DNA from: Ferrovibrio sp.
Lineage (GTDB): Bacteria > Pseudomonadota > Alphaproteobacteria > Ferrovibrionales > Ferrovibrionaceae
Length of the DNA: 64,000 bases
Assembly (NCBI RefSeq): GCF_029255545.1
Contig: NZ_JANLJJ010000068.1
Span: 20,367-84,366 of the forward strand
Reading direction: 5' to 3'
Shown here: positions 1 to 10,400 of the stretch, one piece after another
Numbering within the stretch: the stretch's first letter is position 1
How the letters are laid out: each line of letters opens with the position of its first letter
Made by a program: the position numbers and the translations under genes
Notes under the pieces: generated by a model
What the model was told of the DNA's origin: nothing
The model's input: only the letters and a program-made list of their open reading frames with translations
Database searches by the model: none

Positions 1-3000
1 GCTGACCCCGTGTCCACGCCCCGTCGGCGCGCTCCTCCAATTGGCCTGAGGTGAGCAGCGTCTCGAACATCGATCGCCACGCCGCATTGATGGCCGGGCT
101 TAGCCGGACCGCGCCTTGTGCGGGCTGCGCCTCTGGGCCGACGAGCCTGATCCACTGACTCCGGTCGCTGGTCGTCAGCAGAGGCGTAAGCAGTGCGGGC
201 TCTGCAATGCTGGCGATAACGAAGCGCGCGCGTGAACCATCATTCGCTTGATCCATCTGCCAAAGAGCGTGTTGCGCCGCGTAGCGGAGACGGTCTCGGG
301 CCTGGACGCTTGCCGACCACGTCCATGCGCCGTCTGGCAGACCATCGAGAGGCGGCAATTCGACGGAGATAGGAAGCGTGTCGGCCGGCCGACCTACCTC
401 CAACCGGTTCCACGCCTCTATTACCAGTCGTTCGGTGCGGTACTCGCCGAACAGGCGGATCTCTTTTTCCTTCAGCACGCGGAAGGTTTCAGACGGGTAG
501 TCGGCGCCTTTGACCTTGGCGGGATCGAGGACGTATCGCTGTTCTTCCTCGGTCAGGCCAAATTTTCTGGCAAACAAGACATCGAGTTCGGCGCGCAATT
601 GGGCGCGTCGGTCCTCATTCCAAGCGAAGGGCGGACCGGAATATCCTAGATCCTCCGCCCATAGCTTCATGATGTGGCTCGTATAAGTCAGTTCCAGAAC
701 CCGTGGACGAATGAAGTCGAGCTCAAGGGTAGAGAAGGTGGATGGAGGCAGGGCTGCGAACTGTTTCAGATAGCTGTAAGTCAGATGCGTTCCGCCTACT
801 GAGAGCCGGGCAATGAAATCAAATGGCAGCGACAACCACATCGCCAAATGCGCCGCCGCCAGATCAGCTCCTCTATTCAAAAAGAAGACCGGCATCGTAT
901 GTCCGACTCCAACCTTCGGAAACACGCTCGCAATTACCGTCCTCTCATCTGTTGAACGGCAGATGTCCCGCCAGCCCATGAGCCAGCGCGGCTGTTTGGC
1001 GTCGATCAACAGTTCGGCAAGGGCCAGCGCATCCTTCTGTCCCTCGGCGATAAGGGTAAGATCATCCGCCGCCAGCGGCGTCTCGCGCTGCATCTCTGCA
1101 CCAGTGGCGAGCGTCTTGGGATCGAGCAGGAAGCGTTCGGCCGATGCCTTCAGTGCTCCGCGCCAATCCTGTGCGCGGCCGAGCAAGTGAAATATGTCGG
1201 CCTCTCGCGCCGGTTGGCCTTCAAGGACAGGAATAGCCCCGGCAAGCCAGCTGACGAGCGCTTTAAGTGCGGCGGCACGGGCGCTTGCCTGCGTGTCCGC
1301 ATCCGCCTTGCGGCGTACCTTTCCGCCTTCGCTTCTCGCCATCCTAACGGCGCTCTTCAACGCCGACGGCACGCGGGCGGCTCGTAAGATGACCTCTTCC
1401 TCAGGCACCCAGTAACGCGGCGATGGCTCAAAGGCCGGGTTCTGCTTCTCGGCAATGGTGCAATCGCGGGCGCCTTCGTCGTCGTCGATTGCATCGACGC
1501 CATAGGTCGCCCACCGATGATCGAAGTGGTGGATCATCTTGGCTTGATAGAGCGGCACACGGCGCTCAACGCCTGTTCCGATCCCTCGTACCCAGTCCGT
1601 TCCCTCGCGCTGCCAGCCCTCGGCTTCCAGCTGCGTCGGCGTGCGGAAGAAACCGGAATCGCCGGACATGTGGAACATCGTCTGGAATGAGATGCCCCAG
1701 GGATTGATGTCGCCTCCTTCGTCTTGAGGCCGTTCCTCGATCAGCACCGGGACTTTGGAGTAGATTTTCGCGATCAGATCAGCGTCTGAACGTGTCCGAA
1801 AGACCGGCGCGGTCTTGGTATTCGGATTGATGGCGGCGATCTCTAACGGTGACAAATCAAAATGTCTTCTATCGTCCGCGAACTCCTCGACAGTGCGGGA
1901 GAAGAAGCTGAAAGCCACTTTCATTGGCCCCGTTCCAGGCGCAGCCAATGTCAGAAGCGCAAACTTGAACCGGGCGTGTCCGATCCGGTCGAAGAAGCCG
2001 AGTCCTGTCTGGAAATCGTGCATGCTTACCAGGCGTCGTTGATCCACCAGCGATGCAAAGAACGGCGCGGTTGTAATATCCGTGGCGATACCGCTAGGCA
2101 CGATGATTCCCGCCCGCCCGCGCGTTCCGGCCAACCGCGAGAACAGCTCGGCGAAAAGGGCATAGGTGTTGACATCGCCCCGGCCGGTGAGCGGATACCG
2201 GCCCGATGACCGCGCAAATTCGCTGGCCGCTTCCGCCGCGCGCTTTGCGAAGACAAAATCCCGCCACAGGCGGCCATCTGCGCTGCCCGGATCAGCCTTT
2301 TCCAAGGTGTCGATCAGCTCCTGCCGTGCCGCCTTATTGGGCGCACTGGCAATGGCGGGCGAGCGCGCGGCGAAGAATTCCTGTTCCTGGAGCTTAATCC
2401 GCTCCCATGGCGGGTTGCCGATGACCACATCGAAGCCGCCATCGCGTTCCATGATCTCTGGAAATTCGATGAACCAATGGAAGGCATTTACTTTCTCAGA
2501 GGTCAGCCTTGCGCCTTGCCGCAGATGCTCGGCAGGCGCTTCGCCACCTGCCGCCTGCCACACATGTTCGGTGAGCGGCATGGCGTCCGCGCCTGTGGCG
2601 CTGGCGGCCTTCGACATAAAGAACGCCGCCATGTAGAAATTGGCCGAGATATAGAGGTCGCTGGCTGTCTTCAGGCTCTGCCAATCGTCCGATGCGCGCA
2701 TGTCTGCAAAGCCAAGTGCCTTTGCCTCGACGCTCGCCAAATCGTCCTGCGCCATCCCCTTCAGCTTGTGATCACACTCGGCCAGGATTTCGGGCGGCGA
2801 CCAGTTCTTGAACAGTTGTGGATGGCCTTTTGCCCGATCACGCTGTTCCCTGTTGAGGCGAGCGTAGCGGCGGGAGAGTTCCTTATCGTCGCCGGTCAGC
2901 GGCTTGTAGGCCTCGTCAGGCAATCCTGCCCGCAGCATCGATCGGCCAAAGACGCCGATCAAACTATCGCCGCAGCGGATCTGCGCGTCGAAGAAGGCGA

Positions 3001-4687
3001 GCGGGCGGCCCGGTTCTAGAGCTTCGATCCAGAGCGCCACCTTGGTCAGCTCGACCGCCATTGGGTTGCGGTCCACACCATAGAGGCAGCGGCAGGCGAC
3101 GTCGCGCAATGCATGGCGGAAGTCGGCGGCCGAAGGAATTCCACCGGCACGATGGCGGGCGACACGAGTGGCGATGCGCCGCGCCGCCGCAAGCAGGAAA
3201 TGCCCCGAGCCGCAGGCAGGATCGATGACGGTTAGATTCAAGAGCGCTTCGGCGGGATCGACGGCTTGCGCTTCCCGTTCATTGAGCACCGGATCGAGAG
3301 TGGTATCCAGCAGAAGCTGCACCAAACTGTCGGGCGTGTAGTAGGAACCGGTTGTCTTGCGCTGGTTGCCCTTCTGCTCGGCCGCTTCCGAGGCAAAGAT
3401 CAATGTCTTGCCGTCGTCGCCGAGTTGCGGCTGGAGTTCGAGCAAGGATTCATAAACCGAGCCAAGCTCCTCGGTCTCCATCGCGCGCCAGTTCACCGGC
3501 ACCATGCCGGTTTTGTCGGAGAGCCAGGAAAGGCGGTAGAGCGCTTCCATGAAGGCGCGATTGCGCAGGCGCGCGGTTTCCAGATGCGGCAGCATGTCGG
3601 TGCCGAAGAGCCCGCCAAGGGCTGGGAGGCCGAGCACCTCCTGACCGTGGGCAAGAGCTTGGAAGACAACCTTGATGCCTTCGTAGCGGTCGTGATGCTT
3701 GTCCCAAGTGGCGGCGCGGACGCATTGCACACGTAGCGCGGCGAGGCTGTAGCCTTCAACGTAAAGCTTGCGGGACTCCGGCTTCGCCGTATCAGGGTGG
3801 AGAAGGTTCCGATCCTCAGCCACCATCAGGAAGATCAGGCGGTAGACGAGGCGCAGAAGCTCATTGAACCATTTGGTCAGATTGACCTCGCCAGACTTCA
3901 ACCGGGTGGCGAGATCGGGGTTGGCTTCGAGAAAACCGGAGCCGAGCACTTTGAGCGCTGTTTCGACTTGGGCCGCCAGCCGGTCGCGGGCGGCTTCACC
4001 TTCACGCGAACCGCTTTCGCGCCAGCGTTCGAGCGCGCAATCGGTCGCAGGCGCGCCGACAATGCCGAACCGTGTCCGGTGAATCAGCGACCAGAGGACG
4101 GCGAAGGAGGCAGCGTCCTCGTTCGTAAATATCTGGGCAAGGTCGGCTTCGATGTACGCCGGCCGGGTCAGCGAGGCGTTATCGCGCATGAGACGGATCA
4201 CGGCGCCGTTGGTGACGACGCCCCAGAGCACGTCATCGCTGTCGTTGAGATAGTCCTGGAGCGCGAAGGCCGGGGATCGCGAGCGATCGGTCGACAGCGT
4301 CGGACTGCGCCGGTCGAGCTTCTCGTCGGACGGCGGCACGACAACGATGGGCACCCGGCCGCCGGCGAGGAAGGAGATCACGCCATTGGCCGGGGCGAGA
4401 TCGTCGAAGCCGAAGGTTTCCGCGAGGAAGTCACGCACGAAGCGGCGGGTCGCTTCGACCGAGGGGGTTTCCAACTTCGCGAAAGCATCGAAATGTGACT
4501 GGCCGACGCGGAAGGCGGTCGAGATCTCCTCGCGGATCGTCAGCCCCTTGCGGATCCGATAGTCCTCTTCCGACTGCTCGGAGGCCTGTCTCCTGTCGAT
4601 GCTTGCGACCGTTGCCGGCGCAATGAGATTGCCCTCGAGGGTGAGCGAGGGCCAGGCCGATATGTCGGTGACGGGCTTGCGGGCCAT
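1..4687 (-). CDS. Large N6-adenine DNA methyltransferase, DISARM/BREX-type, 3' end outside window
   Basis: The frame stays open from the ATG at 4687 to the window edge, giving at least 1562 residues; the stop lies outside. Near residue 487 is the SAM-binding motif DPACGSGHFLLAA, and near residue 757 the amino-methyltransferase motif NPPWER. Together these mark an adenine-N6 methylase of the Eco57I/PglX/DrmMI size class. The long extension after NPPW probably holds target recognition. Only 3 bp separate it from the SNF2 helicase gene upstream, so it is the third visible cistron of the operon. I infer host self-marking in an anti-phage system. A bifunctional restriction-methylation enzyme is possible, but I saw no nuclease motif in the visible part. 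Confidence 0.85.
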   Translation of the reverse strand, partial: MARKPVTDISAWPSLTLEGNLIAPATVASIDRRQASEQSEEDYRIRKGLTIREEISTAFRVGQSHFDAFAKLETPSVEATRRFVRDFLAETFGFDDLAPANGVISFLAGGRVPIVVVPPSDEKLDRRSPTLSTDRSRSPAFALQDYLNDSDDVLWGVVTNGAVIRLMRDNASLTRPAYIEADLAQIFTNEDAASFAVLWSLIHRTRFGIVGAPATDCALERWRESGSREGEAARDRLAAQVETALKVLGSGFLEANPDLATRLKSGEVNLTKWFNELLRLVYRLIFLMVAEDRNLLHPDTAKPESRKLYVEGYSLAALRVQCVRAATWDKHHDRYEGIKVVFQALAHGQEVLGLPALGGLFGTDMLPHLETARLRNRAFMEALYRLSWLSDKTGMVPVNWRAMETEELGSVYESLLELQPQLGDDGKTLIFASEAAEQKGNQRKTTGSYYTPDSLVQLLLDTTLDPVLNEREAQAVDPAEALLNLTVIDPACGSGHFLLAAARRIATRVARHRAGGIPSAADFRHALRDVACRCLYGVDRNPMAVELTKVALWIEALEPGRPLAFFDAQIRCGDSLIGVFGRSMLRAGLPDEAYKPLTGDDKELSRRYARLNREQRDRAKGHPQLFKNWSPPEILAECDHKLKGMAQDDLASVEAKALGFADMRASDDWQSLKTASDLYISANFYMAAFFMSKAASATGADAMPLTEHVWQAAGGEAPAEHLRQGARLTSEKVNAFHWFIEFPEIMERDGGFDVVIGNPPWERIKLQEQEFFAARSPAIASAPNKAARQELIDTLEKADPGSADGRLWRDFVFAKRAAEAASEFARSSGRYPLTGRGDVNTYALFAELFSRLAGTRGRAGIIVPSGIATDITTAPFFASLVDQRRLVSMHDFQTGLGFFDRIGHARFKFALLTLAAPGTGPMKVAFSFFSRTVEEFADDRRHFDLSPLEIAAINPNTKTAPVFRTRSDADLIAKIYSKVPVLIEERPQDEGGDINPWGISFQTMFHMSGDSGFFRTPTQLEAEGWQREGTDWVRGIGTGVERRVPLYQAKMIHHFDHRWATYGVDAIDDDEGARDCTIAEKQNPAFEPSPRYWVPEEEVILRAARVPSALKSAVRMARSEGGKVRRKADADTQASARAAALKALVSWLAGAIPVLEGQPAREADIFHLLGRAQDWRGALKASAERFLLDPKTLATGAEMQRETPLAADDLTLIAEGQKDALALAELLIDAKQPRWLMGWRDICRSTDERTVIASVFPKVGVGHTMPVFFLNRGADLAAAHLAMWLSLPFDFIARLSVGGTHLTYSYLKQFAALPPSTFSTLELDFIRPRVLELTYTSHIMKLWAEDLGYSGPPFAWNEDRRAQLRAELDVLFARKFGLTEEEQRYVLDPAKVKGADYPSETFRVLKEKEIRLFGEYRTERLVIEAWNRLEVGRPADTLPISVELPPLDGLPDGAWTWSASVQARDRLRYAAQHALWQMDQANDGSRARFVIASIAEPALLTPLLTTSDRSQWIRLVGPEAQPAQGAVRLSPAINAAWRSMFETLLTSGQLEERADGAWTRGQ

Positions 4688-4690
4688 AGC

Positions 4691-7456
4691 TTACGCCTCG
4701 CCCGGCATCAGGACGAACAGCCCGATCGCGTCCGGAGGCAGCACGGCCTCCACGGTGACGCGTGAGGCAGAGCCTGCCGCGGCGCGGAGCCGGGCATGGT
4801 CCTGCATGAGTTCTTCCGCTCGCGAGCGAGCAAATTCGGCGATCGGTCCTGAAAGCAGGCCGGCCAGATCCTCCTTTGCATTCGCGATGAACCTGTCGCG
4901 TGCGATGGACGCTAGATCGGCCGTCGCTGGCGTATTCAGCAGTTCTCGCGCGGCTTCGCCAATCGCCACGATCCGACCGCCCTGGATTGCAACGAGGGCT
5001 GCTTCCTCGGCGAGCAGCAACTGTTCCTTGCGGGCATGGACGGTCAGCTTGAAACGTATCCTGAGCAGAGCGACGCGAGTCATCTGCTGCACGCCGGCGG
5101 TCGGCCAGGCGCCGACCCGGCCGATGCCGAGATTGGACAGAGACTCCGGATCGAGCGAGGCCTCCATCAGCGCCTCGGCCAGCGTCGCCGTTAAAGGATG
5201 CGTCCGGGTCAGCAGCGCTGTCCCCGATGGCGCTGGCTCGGACGTAGCCAGACGCACCGATCCACTCAGGCCATTCCCCTTCAGGCGCTCGCGCAGGCCG
5301 ACGTCAAGTTCATCGACGTGGGCGAGAAGCAGGGATTTCCGCGGCTCCAGGGGCACGCCGAAGCGCGCCATCGCCCTTTCGATGAAAAGCCTGGCATCCG
5401 CCGGGGAGCCAAGCAGCGTCCGCACCTTTTCCCATTCCGGGGCGACCTCCTGCGGCTTCATCGCGTTCTGGGCGAAACGCGCGCGGGACTTCTTTTCGTT
5501 CTCGGAGGCGTCGCGCCAGCGCGACTCCATGACCTTGACGCCGTCGTCGAGGCGCAGGTCGAGCGTGAGCTGGCGGGACACGCCATGGCGCAACATCACC
5601 GACGCCATCAGCGCGTCCGTCACAGGCCCGCGTTCATCGGGGAGCGGCACGGTAACGCCGGTCGCCTTCCGGATCTCCTCGGCCTTGCGAAGAATGACAT
5701 CGAGCACGGCCCCGTCGATGGCGCTGTCCGGTGAGAACATCATGATCGATCGGACGAGCTCCGCCGGTTGACCGAAGCGGTCGACCCGTCCTTCACGCTG
5801 CTGATGCCGGGTCGGGTTCCACGACAGATCGTAGTGCACCACCGTATCGAAGAGCTGCTGAAGGTTGATCCCTTCAGACAAGCAGTCGGTGGCGACGAGG
5901 ATGCGTTGGACCTGCTTTTCCTCGTCCGCAGGCGCCATGTCGGCCACGCGGTCGCGGCGCTCGTCGGGGGTCAGAACACCCGTCACGGATTCGACGATCA
6001 GCTTGGGGAAAGCCTTGCGCAAACCATCGCGGACATGCTCCGCCGTCGCCAGATAGCGACAGAAGACGACGGGGTTGGCGCCCTTCTTGACGAGCGGCGT
6101 CAACGCATCGACCAAGGCGGTCAGCTTCGGATCGGGTTTGCCAACCAGTTCCTCGGCGCGCTTGACCAGGGCAAGAAGCTCCGGATCGACGTCGAAGGCT
6201 GTACCCGGTTCGATATCGACCGCGTCCTCGTCGTCACTGTCCTCGTCATAGATTTGCGGCTCGAGGCGGTCGCTCTCGCTCGACATACGGTTTCGCAGTG
6301 CGCTCAAAGCCGCAGCCGGCGAAGAGCCGACACAACGCATCAGGGCCAGCGTGCCCCAGAAGGCCAAGCGTCGCTCCCGCTGTCCGGATCCTGCTCGGGA
6401 AACGATGCCGAGGCAGTAGTCGAGCACGGTTTCCTGGAATTCGAGGTGGGCCTGAGAAAGACGATAGGGAAATTCTGTCGTCTCATGCTTTGGGAAGGCG
6501 CGATCTTCGTCCCAATCCCCCGAGACGAGATCGATCCGGCGCCGCTGCACGAAGTGCCGCGCCAGACGCTCCCGGTAGCGAGCGTCCTCGAAGTTCAACG
6601 ACGTAAATGATGGCTCGACCAGGGAGAGAAGGCGCCCAAAGGCTTCCTCATCCCCGGAATGCGGCGTCGCGGTCAGAAGGATCATCCGCCGGTCCGGATT
6701 CCGGGCCAGCCCTGACAGAAGCTCAAAACGCTGCTGCCGACCCTTGTGCGTGCCTACGCAAGCATGCGCCTCGTCGACGATAACGAGATCCGGACAGGCG
6801 CGTGCGAAGCCTTCTCGGCGCTTCTCGGCCTTGATGTAGTCGAGGCTGACGACCGTGAAAGGGTAAGCATCGAACAGGGTCTGAGCGAGGGGCAAGCCGC
6901 GTTCCAGCCTGCTCGCCGTGCCGGATGTGACCGCGACAGCTTCGATCTCGAAGCGCGCCTTGAGCTCTCCCACCCATTGTTCGACGAGATGCGGCGGGCA
7001 GAGCACTGAGAACGCATCCACTTCGCCTCGGTCCATCAGCTCACGCAAGATCAGCCCGGCCTCGATCGTCTTGCCGATGCCGACGTCGTCCGCGATGAGC
7101 AGGCGTGGGACTTGCAGGCGAAGCGCCATCAACAAGGGAACAAGCTGATAGGTCCGCGGCTCGAAGGCGAGCTGCGCGGCGGACCGGAAGGGGCCAGCTC
7201 CTCGCCGCAACGTCAGACGCATCGCATCCGCAAGCAGCGCGGCCTTCGCCTGGACAGTCGTCGTGGCGTCGGCGGGCAGATCGAACCGGGCCGGCTCGAC
7301 CGGGAGTATCTCGAGCTCCGGATCGAGGACAACCGTATCGTTCTCGCTGCCCGAGAGTGGGCGAAGCGCCAGAATGCCGTCCCGCGGCGGCGGCAACGCG
7401 ACCCACTCCCGCCCGCGGGCGCGAACCAGATCTCCGGGGGAAAAATTCACCGTCAT
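4691..7456 (-). CDS. SNF2/HepA-family helicase, DrmD-like
   Basis: The product has 921 residues. A Walker A-like motif (DDVGIGKT, lysine about 129), a DEAH box (VDEAH, about residue 225), a TATPHSG motif III and a C-terminal helicase half with EGINLQ and QREGRVDRFGQ are all visible. This is the layout of SWI2/SNF2 translocases of the RapA/HepA branch, as in DrmD of class 1 DISARM. Its ATG lies 4 bp after the stop of the DUF1998 helicase gene, and the methyltransferase starts 3 bp after its own stop, so the three genes are co-transcribed. The likely role is DNA translocation during recognition or degradation of unmodified phage DNA (inference from family and context). Confidence 0.85.
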   Translation of the reverse strand: MTVNFSPGDLVRARGREWVALPPPRDGILALRPLSGSENDTVVLDPELEILPVEPARFDLPADATTTVQAKAALLADAMRLTLRRGAGPFRSAAQLAFEPRTYQLVPLLMALRLQVPRLLIADDVGIGKTIEAGLILRELMDRGEVDAFSVLCPPHLVEQWVGELKARFEIEAVAVTSGTASRLERGLPLAQTLFDAYPFTVVSLDYIKAEKRREGFARACPDLVIVDEAHACVGTHKGRQQRFELLSGLARNPDRRMILLTATPHSGDEEAFGRLLSLVEPSFTSLNFEDARYRERLARHFVQRRRIDLVSGDWDEDRAFPKHETTEFPYRLSQAHLEFQETVLDYCLGIVSRAGSGQRERRLAFWGTLALMRCVGSSPAAALSALRNRMSSESDRLEPQIYDEDSDDEDAVDIEPGTAFDVDPELLALVKRAEELVGKPDPKLTALVDALTPLVKKGANPVVFCRYLATAEHVRDGLRKAFPKLIVESVTGVLTPDERRDRVADMAPADEEKQVQRILVATDCLSEGINLQQLFDTVVHYDLSWNPTRHQQREGRVDRFGQPAELVRSIMMFSPDSAIDGAVLDVILRKAEEIRKATGVTVPLPDERGPVTDALMASVMLRHGVSRQLTLDLRLDDGVKVMESRWRDASENEKKSRARFAQNAMKPQEVAPEWEKVRTLLGSPADARLFIERAMARFGVPLEPRKSLLLAHVDELDVGLRERLKGNGLSGSVRLATSEPAPSGTALLTRTHPLTATLAEALMEASLDPESLSNLGIGRVGAWPTAGVQQMTRVALLRIRFKLTVHARKEQLLLAEEAALVAIQGGRIVAIGEAARELLNTPATADLASIARDRFIANAKEDLAGLLSGPIAEFARSRAEELMQDHARLRAAAGSASRVTVEAVLPPDAIGLFVLMPGEA

Positions 7457-7460
7457 CAGA

Positions 7461-10400
7461 TCATCCCCCCAGCATCGAGATCATCGCGTCGGGGACGCCC
7501 GCAGTGACAGTTCCCGGCAACTCGAACAGCGTCCAGCCCTTGGCTTCCCCTTCCTCGCGCGTTGCCTCGGCCAGAGGAGCAACGCAAGCGGCGACGAAGT
7601 GACTGCGCCAGGCAAAGCTCATCTCCTGATCGGAGAAGCTGACGGCAGAAGAGTCGGGAGCCGGAAGGCCTGCCGCTTTGAAGGCGCTTTCCCATCCCGC
7701 GCCTTCGGCCGGTCGGCCTGGCGCAGCGGCGAGCACGATCTGACCCCGTGCCAGATCGACCAGCATCTGTTTGGCTTCGTCGCTCGTGCGATCGATCAGT
7801 TCGTGATCGGGCTGATTGAAATAAGAGAGAAGGCAGCGATAGCACCCGCGAACGCAGGCCTCTCCTTCGTGACTGACAAGCAGCCTCGCATCGCCTGCTG
7901 TGATCGCTGCATCAACCTTCTCGAAATGCATGAGGGTCAGTGCTTCGCGGGCGACCTTGCCAAGGGCTTGCGGGTCCTCGACCAAGCGGCTGAGCACGCC
8001 GGCGCCGCCCTCTGTGGCTTCATACGCCAGAATGGCCCGGCGATTGTCGCGAGCGGGCAGTGGTTCGCCGAGGATCTCGCCTTCTTCCAGTTGGAAGATG
8101 ACTTCAATGCCCCGCAACAGCGCGTGCTGGACCGTCGCGATCGTCTCGGCAGCGTAGGCCCCTGGCTCGCTGAAACGGAAGAGGAGCGCGTTCTTGCGAT
8201 CGCGGACGATCGGGACAATGCGAACCGGCCTCACGACATCCGGTGGCACATCGACATCCGAATCTTCGTCTTCGGCCTTGGCCCAGTAGCCGCTGCGCGG
8301 GTCGATGTAGAAACCGAACACCGTCTGGTTCGCGCGTCGCTTCAGTCCCTTGTTGATCCGGCTGATTTCAGCGCTGTTGGCGTATTGCAGGGCGAGGATC
8401 GAGGTTTCTTCGCAGCGGAATTCAGCCTCGGTGATCTGAACCCGACCATCCCGTTTCGGCCACGAAAAGACGGTCTGAATGTCGAAGCCCTGCCGGACGC
8501 GCTCCTCGTCGTTCGCCGTGATTCGGTCGGCGGGCGCAGCCTCCACATTGTCGATCCTGAGAGTGCGCTGGACCGGCACTTCGCCAGCCATCGGCGAATT
8601 GCAGGCGTGACAGCGCTCGACCTCGCCGTCGTGACAGGCGCCGCAGTTCGAGCAGATGAAGATGTCCCTGGTAGCGAGTTCTGACCCGTCTCCGGTCCTG
8701 ACCTCGGGCGGCAGCTTTGCCTTCATGACCCTGTAGGCGCGGCCCTCGTGATAGATCAGGCTGCGCGGGCCGAATTCCGAGATGGCCAGGAAGCGGGCGC
8801 GTTGGAGGAATGAGCCCGTCTTTCCCTCTCCAGGGATGAAGGCGTAGAGCGGCAGCCGGGGGAAATTGTAGCCCGGCAGGAAGCCCTCCGTCGCGAGATA
8901 GCGGTAGGAATAGAAGTCCGAGCCATTCGAGGCCTTGCCCTGTTCGAGAATGGTGATCTGGTCGCTCGCCTGCATCTGCGCAGCCTTGATTCGTCGGCGG
9001 TCGGCACCCGAGAGGCCGGTGATCTCGGAACGGGCATTGGCCTCCATCAGCTGCGTTCGGGCAGAATTGTAGAGATCACGCCAACGATCGAAGGCTCGGT
9101 CGAATTCCTGCGGCGCGCGCTGGGCGACGTCGGAGACAAAGTCGTCCGACCCACCCATCCAGACCGGTTTCGGGCCATCCACTGACGCGAGTATCTGGTC
9201 GAGGACGCGCTTCATCGGGGAATGCGTCGAGCTCGCCAGCCCCGGCCGGTTCACGACATCGTGGATCTCCTGCTTCAGCGGGTAGTCCGGCTGCTTCAGA
9301 TCGAGGATCTCGGGGATGTCCGGCGACAGGGCGATCTTGGCTTCGGCAAGCCAGACGGCGTGCAGATGCGAGCGCACAAGCTCTTCGTTAGTGATGTCGA
9401 GTGCCGGCGGGCGAACGATACCGGCCACCATGTCATTGCGCCGCTCGAAGAAATACTGGTCGTGCGGCGATTGGGCGGCGCAATAGGTCACGATGACAGC
9501 GGCCTGTCCGGAGCGACCGGCACGGCCTGCCCGCTGTGCATAGTTGGCCGGTGTCGGCGGCACGTTGCGCAGATACACGGCATTCAGCGCCGAAATGTCG
9601 ACGCCAAGCTCCATCGTCGGCGAACAGAACAAGGCGGGCAGGAACTGCTCTGACTCTCCTGAGGCCTTGAGATCGGCTGCATTCTCCGCGAGATTTTCCC
9701 GATCGTCCTTCTCGAAGCGGAAACGCCACTCCCGCCATTCACGCTGTCTCTGGGACACTTGGGCTGTGTGTTCGCGGCCTTCGAGGCCCCAATAGCTGCT
9801 ATGGCCCGCTTTCAGATCGGCAGCGATCGCATTGTAGAGATCATGAAAGTAGCGGTTCCCTTGCGCTGTCCCCGTCCGGATGGCTTCGCCCGGAATGACA
9901 CGAACCGCCGAGGGTGATAGACGCCAGCCCTGCAGGTCCGCCTCTATGTCGACGCGCGACACCAGCCCTTCGCGGGCCAGAAGCTCCATCAGGCCCGTCA
10001 TCACCGTCAGGTAGTCCGTCTTGCCGAGCTTGGTTCCGATAGCGCTCTTGCGATTGATGAGGCGGCCAATACGGGAATTGTGGCCAGCGCGAATGATTGT
10101 CTGTTCCTCCCGCAGCCCCACCCGGTCCTTGCCCGGAGCTTGCAGAAACAGGGTTGTGCGGCTTCTCGGCGTCTCCTTTGCGTCGATAGCCCAGGGGGCA
10201 CGCAGGAGATTTCGCGACTTTTGCGCGACGGTGTCGAGCACGGTCAGATCGAGCGCTTCCGTCCCGACCGCCAAGCCTTCGAGCATCGCTCCGAGGAGCT
10301 GCTTGAACATCGCCTTGCGTGCCGCGGCATCGAGCGTTCCGAGCTCCGGCAGGATGGCTGCGAGGCGCTCAGTATCTTCCGCGATGTCGTCAAGCCCAAT

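Noticed and set aside
4599..8684. Long plus-strand frames opposite the two helicase genes
   Set aside because: They show low-complexity Ser/Arg/Ala composition and mirror helicase codons; no domain signal.
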